Of a stretch of DNA of 14,966 nucleotides, positions 6,830 to 13,860 are shown in pieces. Position numbers and translations under genes: made by a program. The notes under the pieces are model-generated. The model had not been told where the DNA came from, did not search any database, and saw only the letters and a program-made list of their open reading frames with translations. This DNA is from Rhodocyclaceae bacterium UBA2250. GTDB lineage: Bacteria; Pseudomonadota; Gammaproteobacteria; Burkholderiales; Rhodocyclaceae. The stretch covers positions 1-14,966 of the forward strand of contig DDXW01000035.1 in the NCBI GenBank assembly GCA_002347285.1, written 5' to 3'. Position 1 is the first letter of the stretch; every line of letters begins with the position of its first letter.

Positions 6830-7561
6830 TCAGCCGCGCCAGATCAGGCTCGCCATGCGGCCGGTGGCGCCGTCGCGCCGGTAGGAGAAGAAGCGTTCCC
6901 GGTCGCGCACCGTGCAAAACTCGGCGCTCGCGAGGCGGCGCACGCCGAGCGCGGCCAGCCGCTGCCGGGCCAGCAAATGGATGTCGCACAGCCACTTGCC
7001 CGCGCCGTGGGGCACGAAGGCCGCGGCGGCGGCCGGGTCGTGCGCCAGGAAGGCGGCGCGCACCTCGGCGCCGACCTCGAAGCTCGCCGGGCCGATCGCC
7101 GGCCCGAGCCAGGCGAGCAGGCTTTCCGCGGGCACGCCCATCGCCGCGACGGCGGATTCGACGACGCCGGCCGCCAGGCCGCGCCAGCCGGCGTGCACGG
7201 CGGCCACCGCCGAGCCGTCCGCGTCGCACAGCAGCAGCGGCAGGCAGTCGGCGGTCAGCACCGCGCAGACGACGTTCGGCGCGCGCGCGCAGGCGGCGTC
7301 GGCCTCGTTATCGGTTCCTGCGCGCTCCGCGTCTAAACACTTTTTTCCATGCACCTGCCTGAGCCAGACCGGCTCGGCGGGCAAATAGCGGCGCAACGCG
7401 GCGCGATTGGCGGCGACCGCGGCAGGGTCGTCGCCGACATGGTCGCCGAGGTTGAGGCCGGCATAAGGACCGACGCTGACGCCGCCGGCCCGCGTGGTGA
7501 CGAGCGCATGCACGTTCGGCGGCGCCGGCCAGTCGGGCACGATGAATTCCTCAGGCTTCAC
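6830..7561 (-). CDS. pgeF: Peptidoglycan editing factor / purine nucleoside phosphorylase family protein PgeF (YfiH, DUF152)
   Basis: This 243-aa laccase-domain (Cu-oxidase_4) protein belongs to the family shown in E. coli to remove misincorporated L-Ser from peptidoglycan precursors. Relatives act on purine nucleosides. The three zinc ligands are visible: His71 in LRQVHG, Cys106 in TADCLPLLL and His123 in AVHAGWRG. The length is normal. The start is the GTG at 7561, inside the last codons of rluD (11-nt overlap), with GGAGG six bases upstream; nothing else fits as well. The rluD-pgeF pairing is the same as in E. coli and indicates co-transcription and coupling. The stop lies 88 nt before phaC, and no clear terminator is seen between. 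Confidence 0.93.
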   Translation of the reverse strand: MKPEEFIVPDWPAPPNVHALVTTRAGGVSVGPYAGLNLGDHVGDDPAAVAANRAALRRYLPAEPVWLRQVHGKKCLDAERAGTDNEADAACARAPNVVCAVLTADCLPLLLCDADGSAVAAVHAGWRGLAAGVVESAVAAMGVPAESLLAWLGPAIGPASFEVGAEVRAAFLAHDPAAAAAFVPHGAGKWLCDIHLLARQRLAALGVRRLASAEFCTVRDRERFFSYRRDGATGRMASLIWRG

Positions 7562-8489
7562 GCAGCGCCTCCAGCAGGGCGGCGAAGTCCGCCGGCAGCG
7601 GCGACTCCCAGGCCATCTCGGCGCCCGTCAGCGGGTGGACGAGCGCGAGGCGGAAGGCGTGCAGGGCCTGGCGCGGAAAGGCGTCGAGCCAGACGTCGCC
7701 CGATTTCGCCTTGCCATAGACCGGGTCGCCGACCAGCGGGTGGCCGATGCTCGCCATATGGACGCGGATCTGGTGGGTGCGGCCGGTTTCGAGCCGGCAT
7801 TCGACCAGCGTGCAGCGGCCGAAGCGCTCCCTGATCTCGTAGTGCGTGCGCGCCGCCTTGCCGCCCTGCTTGACCACCGCCATCCTGGTGCGCTGCACCG
7901 GGTGGCGGCCGAGCGGCGCATCGACCGTGCCGGCGGCGCGCACGCTCCCATGCACCAGCGCGAGGTAATGGCGCTTCACGCTGCGCGCCTGCAGCTGGCG
8001 CACCAGGTCGGTCTGCGCTTCGAGCGTCTTGGCCACCACCATCAGCCCCGAGGTGTCCTTGTCGAGGCGGTGCACGATGCCGGCGCGCGGCACGCCCGCC
8101 AGCGCGGGCGCGTGGTGGAGCAGGGCGTTCATCAGCGTGCCCGAGGTGTTGCCGCTGCCCGGATGCACCACCAGGCCGGCCGGCTTGTCGATGACGATCA
8201 GGGCCGCGTCCTCGTAGACGATCGGCAGCGGGATGTCCTCGGGGGCATCGGCGGGACTCGGTTCCGGCGGGGCGGCGATGCGGACGCGCTCGCCGCCGTG
8301 CACCTTCTGCTTGGCCTCGGCGCGGGCGCCGTCGAGCAGGATCAGCCCGTCCTTGAGCCAGGCCTGCAGGCGGCTGCGCGAGTGGCCGGGCAGCAGCCGC
8401 GCCAGCGCGGCGTCGAAGCGCAACCCGGCGCAGTCGGGCGGCACGGTGATTTCGTTATAATCGGCCGACCTCACTTGGGACTCGTTCAT
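7551..8489 (-). CDS. rluD: 23S rRNA pseudouridine synthase RluD (pseudouridines 1911/1915/1917)
   Basis: This RluA-family pseudouridine synthase modifies helix 69 of 23S rRNA. From the ATG at 8489 it is 312 aa. An N-terminal S4 RNA-binding domain (about residues 20-75, HSRSRLQAWLKDG) precedes the catalytic domain. That domain carries DKPAGLVVHPG (101-111) and the catalytic Asp143 in HRLDKDTSGL, with RTHQIRVHMASIGHPLVGDPVYG near the C-terminus. Tandem ATGs stand at 8492 and 8489, and the first overlaps the bamD start codon on the other strand. GTG at 8474 or 8444 are later alternatives. The S4 alignment with E. coli favours one of the upstream starts, but no good Shine-Dalgarno is visible for any. 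Both its bamD and pgeF neighbours are the same as in E. coli. Confidence 0.93.
   Translation of the reverse strand: MNESQVRSADYNEITVPPDCAGLRFDAALARLLPGHSRSRLQAWLKDGLILLDGARAEAKQKVHGGERVRIAAPPEPSPADAPEDIPLPIVYEDAALIVIDKPAGLVVHPGSGNTSGTLMNALLHHAPALAGVPRAGIVHRLDKDTSGLMVVAKTLEAQTDLVRQLQARSVKRHYLALVHGSVRAAGTVDAPLGRHPVQRTRMAVVKQGGKAARTHYEIRERFGRCTLVECRLETGRTHQIRVHMASIGHPLVGDPVYGKAKSGDVWLDAFPRQALHAFRLALVHPLTGAEMAWESPLPADFAALLEALREA
8456..8461 (+). promoter_or_regulatory. -10 element of a probable bamD promoter
   Basis: A perfect TATAAT lies on the plus strand 29 nt before the bamD ATG. The predicted start near 8468 gives a leader of ~23 nt. No convincing -35 box is seen at 16-18 nt (GTCGGG at 17 nt). 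The element sits inside the first codons of rluD on the opposite strand. Confidence 0.5.
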
Positions 8490-8490
8490 C

Positions 8491-9279
8491 ATGCGTAGTT
8501 TAGCTGCCCTGCTTGCCGTTCTACTGCTGGTCGCCGGCTGCGGCCTGTTGCCCGAGCAGGCGGACGAGACCGTCGGCTGGTCCGCCAACAAGCTCTATGC
8601 CGAAGCCAAGACCGCGATGGGCGAGGGCGCCTACGACAAGGCGGTCAAGTACTTCGAGAAGCTCGAGGCGCGCTATCCCTACGGCCGCTTCGCCCAGCAG
8701 GCCCAGCTCGAGGTGGCCTACGCCTACTACAAGCAGCAGGAGAAGCCGCAGGCGATCGCCGCCTGCGACCGCTTCATCCGCCTGCACCCCAACCATCCGA
8801 ACGTCGACTACGCCTACTACCTGAAGGGTCTGGTCAACTTCAACGAGGATCTCGGCATGCTCGGCCACGTCAGCATGCAGGACCTGACCGAGCGCGACCC
8901 GAAGGCCGCCGCCGAATCCTTCGATGCCTTCAAGGCGCTCGTCCAGAAGTTCCCCGACAGCAAGTACGCGCAGGACGCCACGCTGCGCATGGCCTATCTC
9001 GTGAATGCGCTGGCCTCGCACGAGGTGCATGTCGCCCACTACTACATGCGGCGCGGCGCCTACATCGCGGCCGCCAACCGCGCGCAGACCACGCTGAAGA
9101 CCTACCCCGACGCGCCCGCCAACGAGGAGGCGCTGTTCATCATGGTCAAGGCCTACGACCTGCTCGGCATGAACGACCTGCGCGACGACTCCGAGCGCGT
9201 GATGCGCCAGAACTTCCCCAACAGCAAGTACTACCAGCGCGGGCTCGATCGCGACGAGCCCTGGTGGAAGCTCTGGTAA
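8491..9279 (+). CDS. bamD: Outer membrane assembly lipoprotein BamD (ComL/YfiO)
   Basis: BamD is an essential periplasm-facing lipoprotein of the BAM complex, which inserts beta-barrel proteins into the outer membrane. At 262 aa it has a lipoprotein signal peptide, residues 1-16, with lipobox VAGC and the lipidated Cys17. Gly at +2 favours outer-membrane sorting over retention. The mature part is a run of TPR-like helical repeats: LYAEAKTAMGEGAYDKAVKYFEKLEARYPYG, then YAYYKQQEKPQAIAACDRFIRLHPNHPNVDYAYYLKG, and others to NFPNSKYYQRGL. The start ATG at 8491 overlaps the rluD start region on the opposite strand. The Shine-Dalgarno is weak (TTGGGA about 10 nt upstream). It is the only plus-strand protein gene here and is convergent with rlmB, with 61 nt between the stops. 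Confidence 0.95.
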   Translation: MRSLAALLAVLLLVAGCGLLPEQADETVGWSANKLYAEAKTAMGEGAYDKAVKYFEKLEARYPYGRFAQQAQLEVAYAYYKQQEKPQAIAACDRFIRLHPNHPNVDYAYYLKGLVNFNEDLGMLGHVSMQDLTERDPKAAAESFDAFKALVQKFPDSKYAQDATLRMAYLVNALASHEVHVAHYYMRRGAYIAAANRAQTTLKTYPDAPANEEALFIMVKAYDLLGMNDLRDDSERVMRQNFPNSKYYQRGLDRDEPWWKLW

Positions 9280-9313
9280 CTCTGGCAGGTTAAGGCGGGC
9301 AGCGCTGCCGCCC

Positions 9314-9345
9314 TAGCCGCCGCCCCGCCAGCGCCGAGTTTTATC
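9314..9345 (-). repeat. Copy 1 of a ~30-bp GC-rich repeat, over the rlmB stop codon
   Basis: Read on the minus strand this element begins GATAAA, continues with the 20-nt core TCGGCGCTGGCGGGGCGGCG, and ends CTA. The core is identical to one at 11828-11847; the flanking GATAAA and CTA also match, with only one small substitution/indel on each side. The rlmB stop codon TAA is the TAA within GATAAA. The rest fills most of the bamD/rlmB convergent gap. Confidence 0.6.
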
Positions 9346-10084
9346 TGGCCGTTCTCTGCCGGCGCGCCTCGAAGAGGCAGACGCCGCTCGCCACGGAGAC
9401 GTTGAGGCTCTCGACCGAGCCGTGCATCGGGATCCTCGCCAGTTCGTCGCAGGTGTCGCGCGTCAGGCGGCGCAGCCCTTCGCCTTCCGCGCCGAGCACC
9501 CACGCCGTCGGCCCCTTCTGGTCGATCGCGTAGAGATCCTGCTGCGCCTCGCCGGCCGCGCCGATGGTCCAGATGCCGCGCTCCTTCATCTCGCGCAGGC
9601 TGCGCGCGAGGTTGGTGACGACGAGGTAGGGCACGGTGTCGGCCGCGCCGCTCGCCACCTTGATCGCCGTCGCGTTGAGGCCGCAGGCGCGGTCCTTCGG
9701 CGCGATCACCGCATGCGCGCCGGCCGCGTCGGCGACGCGCAGGCAGGCGCCCAGGTTGTGCGGATCGGTGACGCCGTCGAGCACCAGCAGCAGCGCCGGC
9801 TCGCTCAGGCCGTCGAGCACGTCGTCGACGGTGAGGTAGCGCTGCTGCGCCGCCACCTTCGCCGCCACGCCCTGGTGGCGCGCATTGCCCGTCATGCCGT
9901 CGAGCCGCGCGGCGTCGAGCGTGACGACGCGCACGCCGCGCGATTCCGCCAGTTGCACCAGGTCGCGCATGCGGGCGTCCTGGCGGCCGGCGGCGATGCA
10001 GATCTCGCGCACGCCCTCGGGGTCGTGGCGCAGCTTGGCGGTGACGGCGTGGAAGCCGTGGATGAGGCGCGTGTCTTCAGCCAT
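9341..10084 (-). CDS. rlmB: 23S rRNA (guanosine-2251-2'-O)-methyltransferase RlmB
   Basis: This SPOUT-class enzyme transfers methyl from S-adenosylmethionine to the 2'-OH of G2251 in the P-loop of 23S rRNA. At 247 aa it has an N-terminal substrate-binding domain (IHGFHAVTAKL near residue 8) and the trefoil-knot catalytic domain. The three motifs are DGVTDPHNLGACLR (103-116, with Asn110 and Arg116), VLGAEGEGLRRLT (196-208, Glu200) and SVESLNVSVASGVCLFEA (223-240). The ATG at 10084 lies within the end of the mutarotase gene (8-nt overlap, ATGGCTGA), so coupling to that gene is likely. rlmB is often directly downstream of rnr in proteobacteria; here two genes lie between. Its stop codon falls in a repeat element. 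Confidence 0.95.
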   Translation of the reverse strand: MAEDTRLIHGFHAVTAKLRHDPEGVREICIAAGRQDARMRDLVQLAESRGVRVVTLDAARLDGMTGNARHQGVAAKVAAQQRYLTVDDVLDGLSEPALLLVLDGVTDPHNLGACLRVADAAGAHAVIAPKDRACGLNATAIKVASGAADTVPYLVVTNLARSLREMKERGIWTIGAAGEAQQDLYAIDQKGPTAWVLGAEGEGLRRLTRDTCDELARIPMHGSVESLNVSVASGVCLFEARRQRTAR

Positions 10085-10997
10085 GCCTGATGACGCGATA
10101 CTGGGCGGTCATGCGGTGCGTCTCGCCCGGCGCGAGTGTGATCACGTCGTCGGCGGCGTTCGCCGTCTCGACGCAGACCATGCAGTCCTCGCCGGGCTTG
10201 CCGCTCATTGTTCCAAAATCGCCCATCTTCGCGGCCTTTTCCCTGCCCGGGTTCCACACCACGGTGGAGCGGCTGCCGGTGCTGGTGATGAGGATGGTGC
10301 GCTTGAGCACCGGATCGACGATGCCGCAGCAACCGGCGGTGCCCAGATAAACGCGGTCGGTTTCGCCCGCGAAGGTGACGGCGCCTTGCTGCTTCTTGCG
10401 CTTGCCGCCAGCCACCTTGTCGATGTAGCTGCAGCCTTCGAGGCCGGCGACGCTGGCCTGCCGGATGTCGCCGATCCGGAAGTAGGTGTGCAGCGCCTGG
10501 CCGAGGGGGAAGGCGGCATGGCCGGTGTTCGTGGTGGCGAGCTCGACCTCGAGCTCCTGGCCGACGGTGACGATGTTCTTCACCAGCGAGGGATGCGGCC
10601 ACATCGCGCAGGCCGCGTCGTTCATGACCGGCTCGAACTCGAGACGCGCGCGGCCGTCGGGCAGCTTCCAGGCATCGACCAGCAGCCAGGGGATGGTGCG
10701 GGCGAAGCCGTGGCCGGGGTAGGCGGATTCGGTGGCGTGCGGGCCGAACCACGGCCAGCACAGCGGCACGCCGCCGCGGATCGACTTGCCCGGCGCGAAC
10801 TTCGCCTCGGTCGAGAGCCAGATCACCGGTTTCTGGCCGACGGGTTGCCAGCTCGTCACATGGGCGCCCTGCAGGGCGATGGCGGCGGTCGAGAAGGCGG
10901 TCCTGACCTCGATCGAGATGAAGTCGGGCGCGGGTTCGCCGAAGGCCAGAAACTCGGCGCTGGCGAAGCGGCGCCGGAGCGTTTCGAGTTGCGACAT
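10077..10997 (-). CDS. D-hexose-6-phosphate mutarotase / aldose 1-epimerase family (YeaD-like)
   Basis: This 306-aa protein of the galactose-mutarotase fold is predicted to interconvert alpha and beta anomers of hexose 6-phosphates in the cytoplasm. Family signatures are RGGVPLCWPWFGPH (74-87), HGFAR (96-100), the catalytic-type His170 in ALHTYFRIGD, VWNPG (248-251) and the putative general base Glu277 in MVCVETAN. The start ATG at 10997 has a perfect AGGAGG (11010-11005) seven bases upstream, the best ribosome-binding site in this operon. That site overlaps the stop codon of the preceding HEAT-repeat gene. It overlaps rlmB by 8 nt at its end. Substrate and pathway are inferred from the family only. 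Confidence 0.9.
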   Translation of the reverse strand: MSQLETLRRRFASAEFLAFGEPAPDFISIEVRTAFSTAAIALQGAHVTSWQPVGQKPVIWLSTEAKFAPGKSIRGGVPLCWPWFGPHATESAYPGHGFARTIPWLLVDAWKLPDGRARLEFEPVMNDAACAMWPHPSLVKNIVTVGQELEVELATTNTGHAAFPLGQALHTYFRIGDIRQASVAGLEGCSYIDKVAGGKRKKQQGAVTFAGETDRVYLGTAGCCGIVDPVLKRTILITSTGSRSTVVWNPGREKAAKMGDFGTMSGKPGEDCMVCVETANAADDVITLAPGETHRMTAQYRVIRHG

Positions 10998-11008
10998 GCC
11001 GTTTCCTC

Positions 11009-11449
11009 CTATGGTTTTTGTAATTCTTCGAGGCCTTCGGCCGCGATTTCCCTGACCTCCGGGTCCGGATCGTCCAGCCGGGCTTCGAGATACTTGATCG
11101 CGTCGGCCGTGCCGCTCAGGCCGAGGATGTGGCAGGCGTCGGCGCGCACGCGGTGGTCGCCGTGGCCGGCGAGCATGCCGAGCGTCGGCACCAGCGCCTG
11201 CAGGGCCGGCGTGCCGGCGTAGCGCTCGAGCGCGGCGCTCGCGCCGAAGCGCACGTTCATGTTCGCCTCGGGATTGGCGAGGATCGGCAGCAGGTCGGCG
11301 AGCGCCTTCGGGTGCTTGTCGACGACCGCCAGCACGCTCTTGAGCTGCCCTTCGAGCAGCCAGATCGCGAACTGTTCGGCGCGGTCGCGCAGGGAGGCGC
11401 GCAGCAGCGCGCGCGTGGCGTCGCCCGCCAGCGGGTAGTCGAACTTCAT
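11009..11449 (-). CDS. Small HEAT-repeat protein of unknown function
   Basis: This is a 146-aa, entirely alpha-helical protein. Residues 1-55 form helices without a recognised motif (RDRAEQFAIWLLEGQL). From about 60 to the end there are two to three HEAT/PBS-lyase-like repeats: NVRFGASAALERYA (65-78), HRVRADACHILGLSGTADAIKYLEARL (99-125) and PEVREIAAEGLEEL (130-143). HEAT repeats usually bind other proteins, so it may be an adaptor or scaffold; the partner is unknown. There is no signal peptide or membrane segment. The ATG at 11449 shares one base with the rnr stop (TAATG), a sign of reinitiation coupling. Its own stop overlaps the mutarotase ribosome-binding site. This tight fit suggests a link with RNase R or its regulation, but nothing in the sequence proves it. 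Confidence 0.8.
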   Translation of the reverse strand: MKFDYPLAGDATRALLRASLRDRAEQFAIWLLEGQLKSVLAVVDKHPKALADLLPILANPEANMNVRFGASAALERYAGTPALQALVPTLGMLAGHGDHRVRADACHILGLSGTADAIKYLEARLDDPDPEVREIAAEGLEELQKP

Positions 11450-13689
11450 TATTTCTCGTCGGCCAATCTGAAGTCGATCTTGTTCTGGTCGAGGTCGACG
11501 CGCACCAGCTGCACGCGCACGCGGTCGGACAGGCGGTAGCGCGCGCCGGTGCGCTCGCCGACCATCGCGTGCTGCTTCTCGTCGAAGTGGAAGTAGTCGC
11601 GGCCGAGGTCGGAGACATGCACCAGGCCCTCGACGAACACCTCGTCGAGCGCGACGAAGATGCCGAAGGGCACCACCGACGAGATGCTGCCGGCGAACAC
11701 TTCGCCGATGCGGTCCTGCATGTACCAGCACTTGAGCCAGGCCTCGACGTCGCGCGTCGCGTCGTCGGCGCGCCGCTCGGTGGCCGAGCAGGCGAGACCG
11801 ACTTCCTCCCAGTTCAGGGTGTCGTAGCGCCGCCCCGCCAGCGCCGACTTTATCGAGCGGTGGATCAGCAGGTCGGGATAGCGGCGGATCGGCGAGGTGA
11901 AGTGGGTGTAGCTCTCGTAGGCCAGGCCGAAATGCCCGACGTTGTCCGGGCTGTAGATCGCCTGCTTGAGCGAGCGCAGCATCACGGTCTGCAGGAGCTG
12001 CTTGTCGGGCCGGCTCTGGATCCTCTCGATCAGCTTGGCGTAGTCCTTGGCGTGCGGTTCATCGCCGCCGCCGAGTTGCAGGCCGAAGGTGCCGAGGAAG
12101 TCGCGCAGCTTGGCGAGCTTCTCCGGCGTCGGCCCTTCGTGCACGCGATAGAGCGCCGGATGCTCGCGCTCCTTGAGGAAGTCGGAGGCGCAGACGTTGG
12201 CGGCGAGCATGCATTCCTCGATGATGCGATGCGCGTCGTTGCGCTCGTAGGGCTCGATGCGCGCGATCTTGCCGTGCTCGTCGAAGATCATGCGCGTCTC
12301 GACGGTCTCGAAGTCGATGGCGCCGCGCTTCGCGCGCGCCTTCTGCAGCACGCGGTAGAGCGCGTCGAGGTTCTCGAGCCAGGGCAGCAGCGGGCCGAGC
12401 TTCGCCAGCGCCGCCGTCTCCTTGTCGTAGAGCGCCGCCGCGACCTCGGTATAGGTCAGCCGCGCGTGCGACCAGATCACCGCCGGATAGAAACGGTACT
12501 GCTTGATCGCGCCGGTCGCGGAGATGTCCATGTCGCAGACCATGCATAGCCGCTCGACCTGCGGATTGAGCGAGCACAGCCCGTTCGACAGTTTCTCCGG
12601 CAGCATCGGGATCACGCGGCGCGGGAAATACACCGAGTTGCCGCGCTCGCGCGCGTCGAGGTCGAGCGCGCCGCCGTCGTCGACGTAATGCGAGACGTCG
12701 GCGATCGCCACCACGAGGCGGAAGCCCTTGCCCTGGCGCTCGCAATAGACGGCGTCGTCGAAGTCCTTCGCCGTCTCGCCGTCGATGGTGACGAGCGGCA
12801 GTTCCGTCAGGTCCTCGCGGCCCTTCCAGTCCGTCTTGCGCACCTCGTCCGGAATCTTTTTCGTCTGCGCCAGCGCCTCCTTCGAGAATTCGAAGGGCAG
12901 CTCGTGCTTGCGCAGCGCGATCTCGATCTCCATGCCGGGGTCGGCGTAGTTGCCGAGGATCTCGGTGACGCGCCCGATCGGCTGCGCCTGGCTGGTCGGC
13001 TGCTCGACGATCTCGACCATCACCACCTGGCCGGCCTTGGGCCGCAACGCCTTTTTGTCGCCCTTTTCGGGCGGCGCGACGAGAATGTCCTGACTGATGC
13101 GCTTGTTTTCCGCGACGACGAAATAGACGCCGTGTTCCTCATGCACGCGGCCGACCAGGCGCGTGTTGGCGCGCTCGGTGACCTCGACGATCTTGCCCTC
13201 GGGCCGGCCCTTGCGGTCGATGCCGACGATGCGCGCGATGACATGGTCGCCGTGCAGCACCTTGGCCATCTCCTTCTCGGGCAGGAACAGGTCGGGGCCG
13301 CCAGCTTCACCCGGGTCGCGCACCAGGAAGCCGAAGCCGTCCGGATGGCCCTGCACGCGGCCCTTGAGCAGGTCGGCCTTGTCAGGGATCAGCCAGTCGT
13401 TGCGGCGGTTCTGCAAGAGCTGCGCGTCGCGCGCCATCGCGCCGAGGCGGCGCAGGAAGTGCTCGCGCTCGAAGTCGGCGACGTCGAGCAGTTCGCAGAG
13501 GCGGTCGAACGAAACGGGCACGCCCTGTTCGGTCAGCGCCTGCAGGATGTATTCGCGGCTCGGCAGCGGATGTTCGTATTTCCCGCATTCGCGCGCGAAC
13601 TCGGGGTCGGCGCGGCGGGTCGCGGAAAGCGCAGGCTTGTGGCCTTGGATTTTTTTCTTGGGTCGGTTTGACATCGATGGTTTTTTCAT
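11449..13689 (-). CDS. rnr: Ribonuclease R
   Basis: RNase R is a 3'-5' exoribonuclease of the RNB/RNase II family that degrades structured RNA, with roles in mRNA decay, rRNA quality control and trans-translation. It is 746 aa. A winged-helix domain (about 44-101) is followed by cold-shock OB domains (about 105-260). The RNB core carries the four catalytic aspartates of TIDGETAKDFDDAV (Asp303, 309, 311, 312), and the C-terminal S1 domain runs from about 660. The protein ends right after S1 (FRLADEK), so the long Lys-rich tail of E. coli RNase R (813 aa) is missing. I use the ATG at 13689; the in-frame ATG at 13674 is a real alternative, and neither has a clear Shine-Dalgarno. Its start overlaps the tRNA-Leu promoter on the other strand. 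It heads the rnr-HEAT-mutarotase-rlmB run. Confidence 0.95.
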   Translation of the reverse strand: MKKPSMSNRPKKKIQGHKPALSATRRADPEFARECGKYEHPLPSREYILQALTEQGVPVSFDRLCELLDVADFEREHFLRRLGAMARDAQLLQNRRNDWLIPDKADLLKGRVQGHPDGFGFLVRDPGEAGGPDLFLPEKEMAKVLHGDHVIARIVGIDRKGRPEGKIVEVTERANTRLVGRVHEEHGVYFVVAENKRISQDILVAPPEKGDKKALRPKAGQVVMVEIVEQPTSQAQPIGRVTEILGNYADPGMEIEIALRKHELPFEFSKEALAQTKKIPDEVRKTDWKGREDLTELPLVTIDGETAKDFDDAVYCERQGKGFRLVVAIADVSHYVDDGGALDLDARERGNSVYFPRRVIPMLPEKLSNGLCSLNPQVERLCMVCDMDISATGAIKQYRFYPAVIWSHARLTYTEVAAALYDKETAALAKLGPLLPWLENLDALYRVLQKARAKRGAIDFETVETRMIFDEHGKIARIEPYERNDAHRIIEECMLAANVCASDFLKEREHPALYRVHEGPTPEKLAKLRDFLGTFGLQLGGGDEPHAKDYAKLIERIQSRPDKQLLQTVMLRSLKQAIYSPDNVGHFGLAYESYTHFTSPIRRYPDLLIHRSIKSALAGRRYDTLNWEEVGLACSATERRADDATRDVEAWLKCWYMQDRIGEVFAGSISSVVPFGIFVALDEVFVEGLVHVSDLGRDYFHFDEKQHAMVGERTGARYRLSDRVRVQLVRVDLDQNKIDFRLADEK
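11825..11854 (-). repeat. Copy 2 of the ~30-bp GC-rich repeat, inside rnr
   Basis: Same orientation as the copy at 9314-9345: GATAAA, one differing position, the identical 20-nt core, then CTA. Here it is coding and spells IKSALAGRRY of the RNB domain, a stretch that reads as normal RNase R sequence. It is therefore not obviously an insertion in rnr. Confidence 0.55.
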
Positions 13690-13695
13690 TAGAAT
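13668..13695 (+). promoter_or_regulatory. sigma70 promoter of tRNA-Leu
   Basis: A perfect -35 box TTGACA (13668-13673), a 16-nt spacer and a -10 box TAGAAT (13690-13695, 5/6) are followed by the G+C-rich discriminator GCGCGCC. The same 16-nt spacing and discriminator type are seen at the tRNA-Ala promoter. The predicted start near 13702 is ~12 nt before the tRNA. The whole promoter overlaps the first codons of rnr on the minus strand. Confidence 0.85.
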
Positions 13696-13713
13696 GCGCG
13701 CCTTCGCACGCCT

Positions 13714-13798
<85 letters not shown>

Positions 13799-13818
13799 AG
13801 CGCAAGCATACAACAGAC

Positions 13819-13848
13819 AGGCCGCTGATCCAGCGGCCTTTTTGTTTT
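13819..13848 (+). terminator. Rho-independent terminator of tRNA-Leu
   Basis: A 9-bp perfect stem AGGCCGCTG / CAGCGGCCT with a 3-nt ATC loop is followed by TTTTTGTTTT, about 20 nt after the tRNA CCA. In the other direction the hairpin lies 12 nt beyond the stop of the EAL-HDOD gene but lacks a U-run there, so it would serve that gene poorly if at all. Confidence 0.92.
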
Positions 13849-13860
13849 CCGCGCGCGGCC

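Noticed and set aside
6031..7362. Plus-strand 443-codon frame opposite phaC and pgeF, and a similar 445-codon frame at 9885-11222
   Set aside because: Both span ends of two or three real minus-strand genes, are low-complexity and very Arg-rich or Ala/Gly-rich, and have no recognisable motif.
8454..8482. Minus-strand -10 TATAAC (8459-8454) as an rluD promoter
   Set aside because: It is only the reverse reading of the bamD TATAAT region. No -35 match lies at 16-18 nt, and using it would require rluD to start at the GTG at 8444.
9280..9340. Intrinsic terminator between the convergent genes bamD and rlmB
   Set aside because: GC-rich self-complementary sequence is present (for example GGCAGCGCTGCC), but no U-run follows on either strand, so I do not call a terminator.
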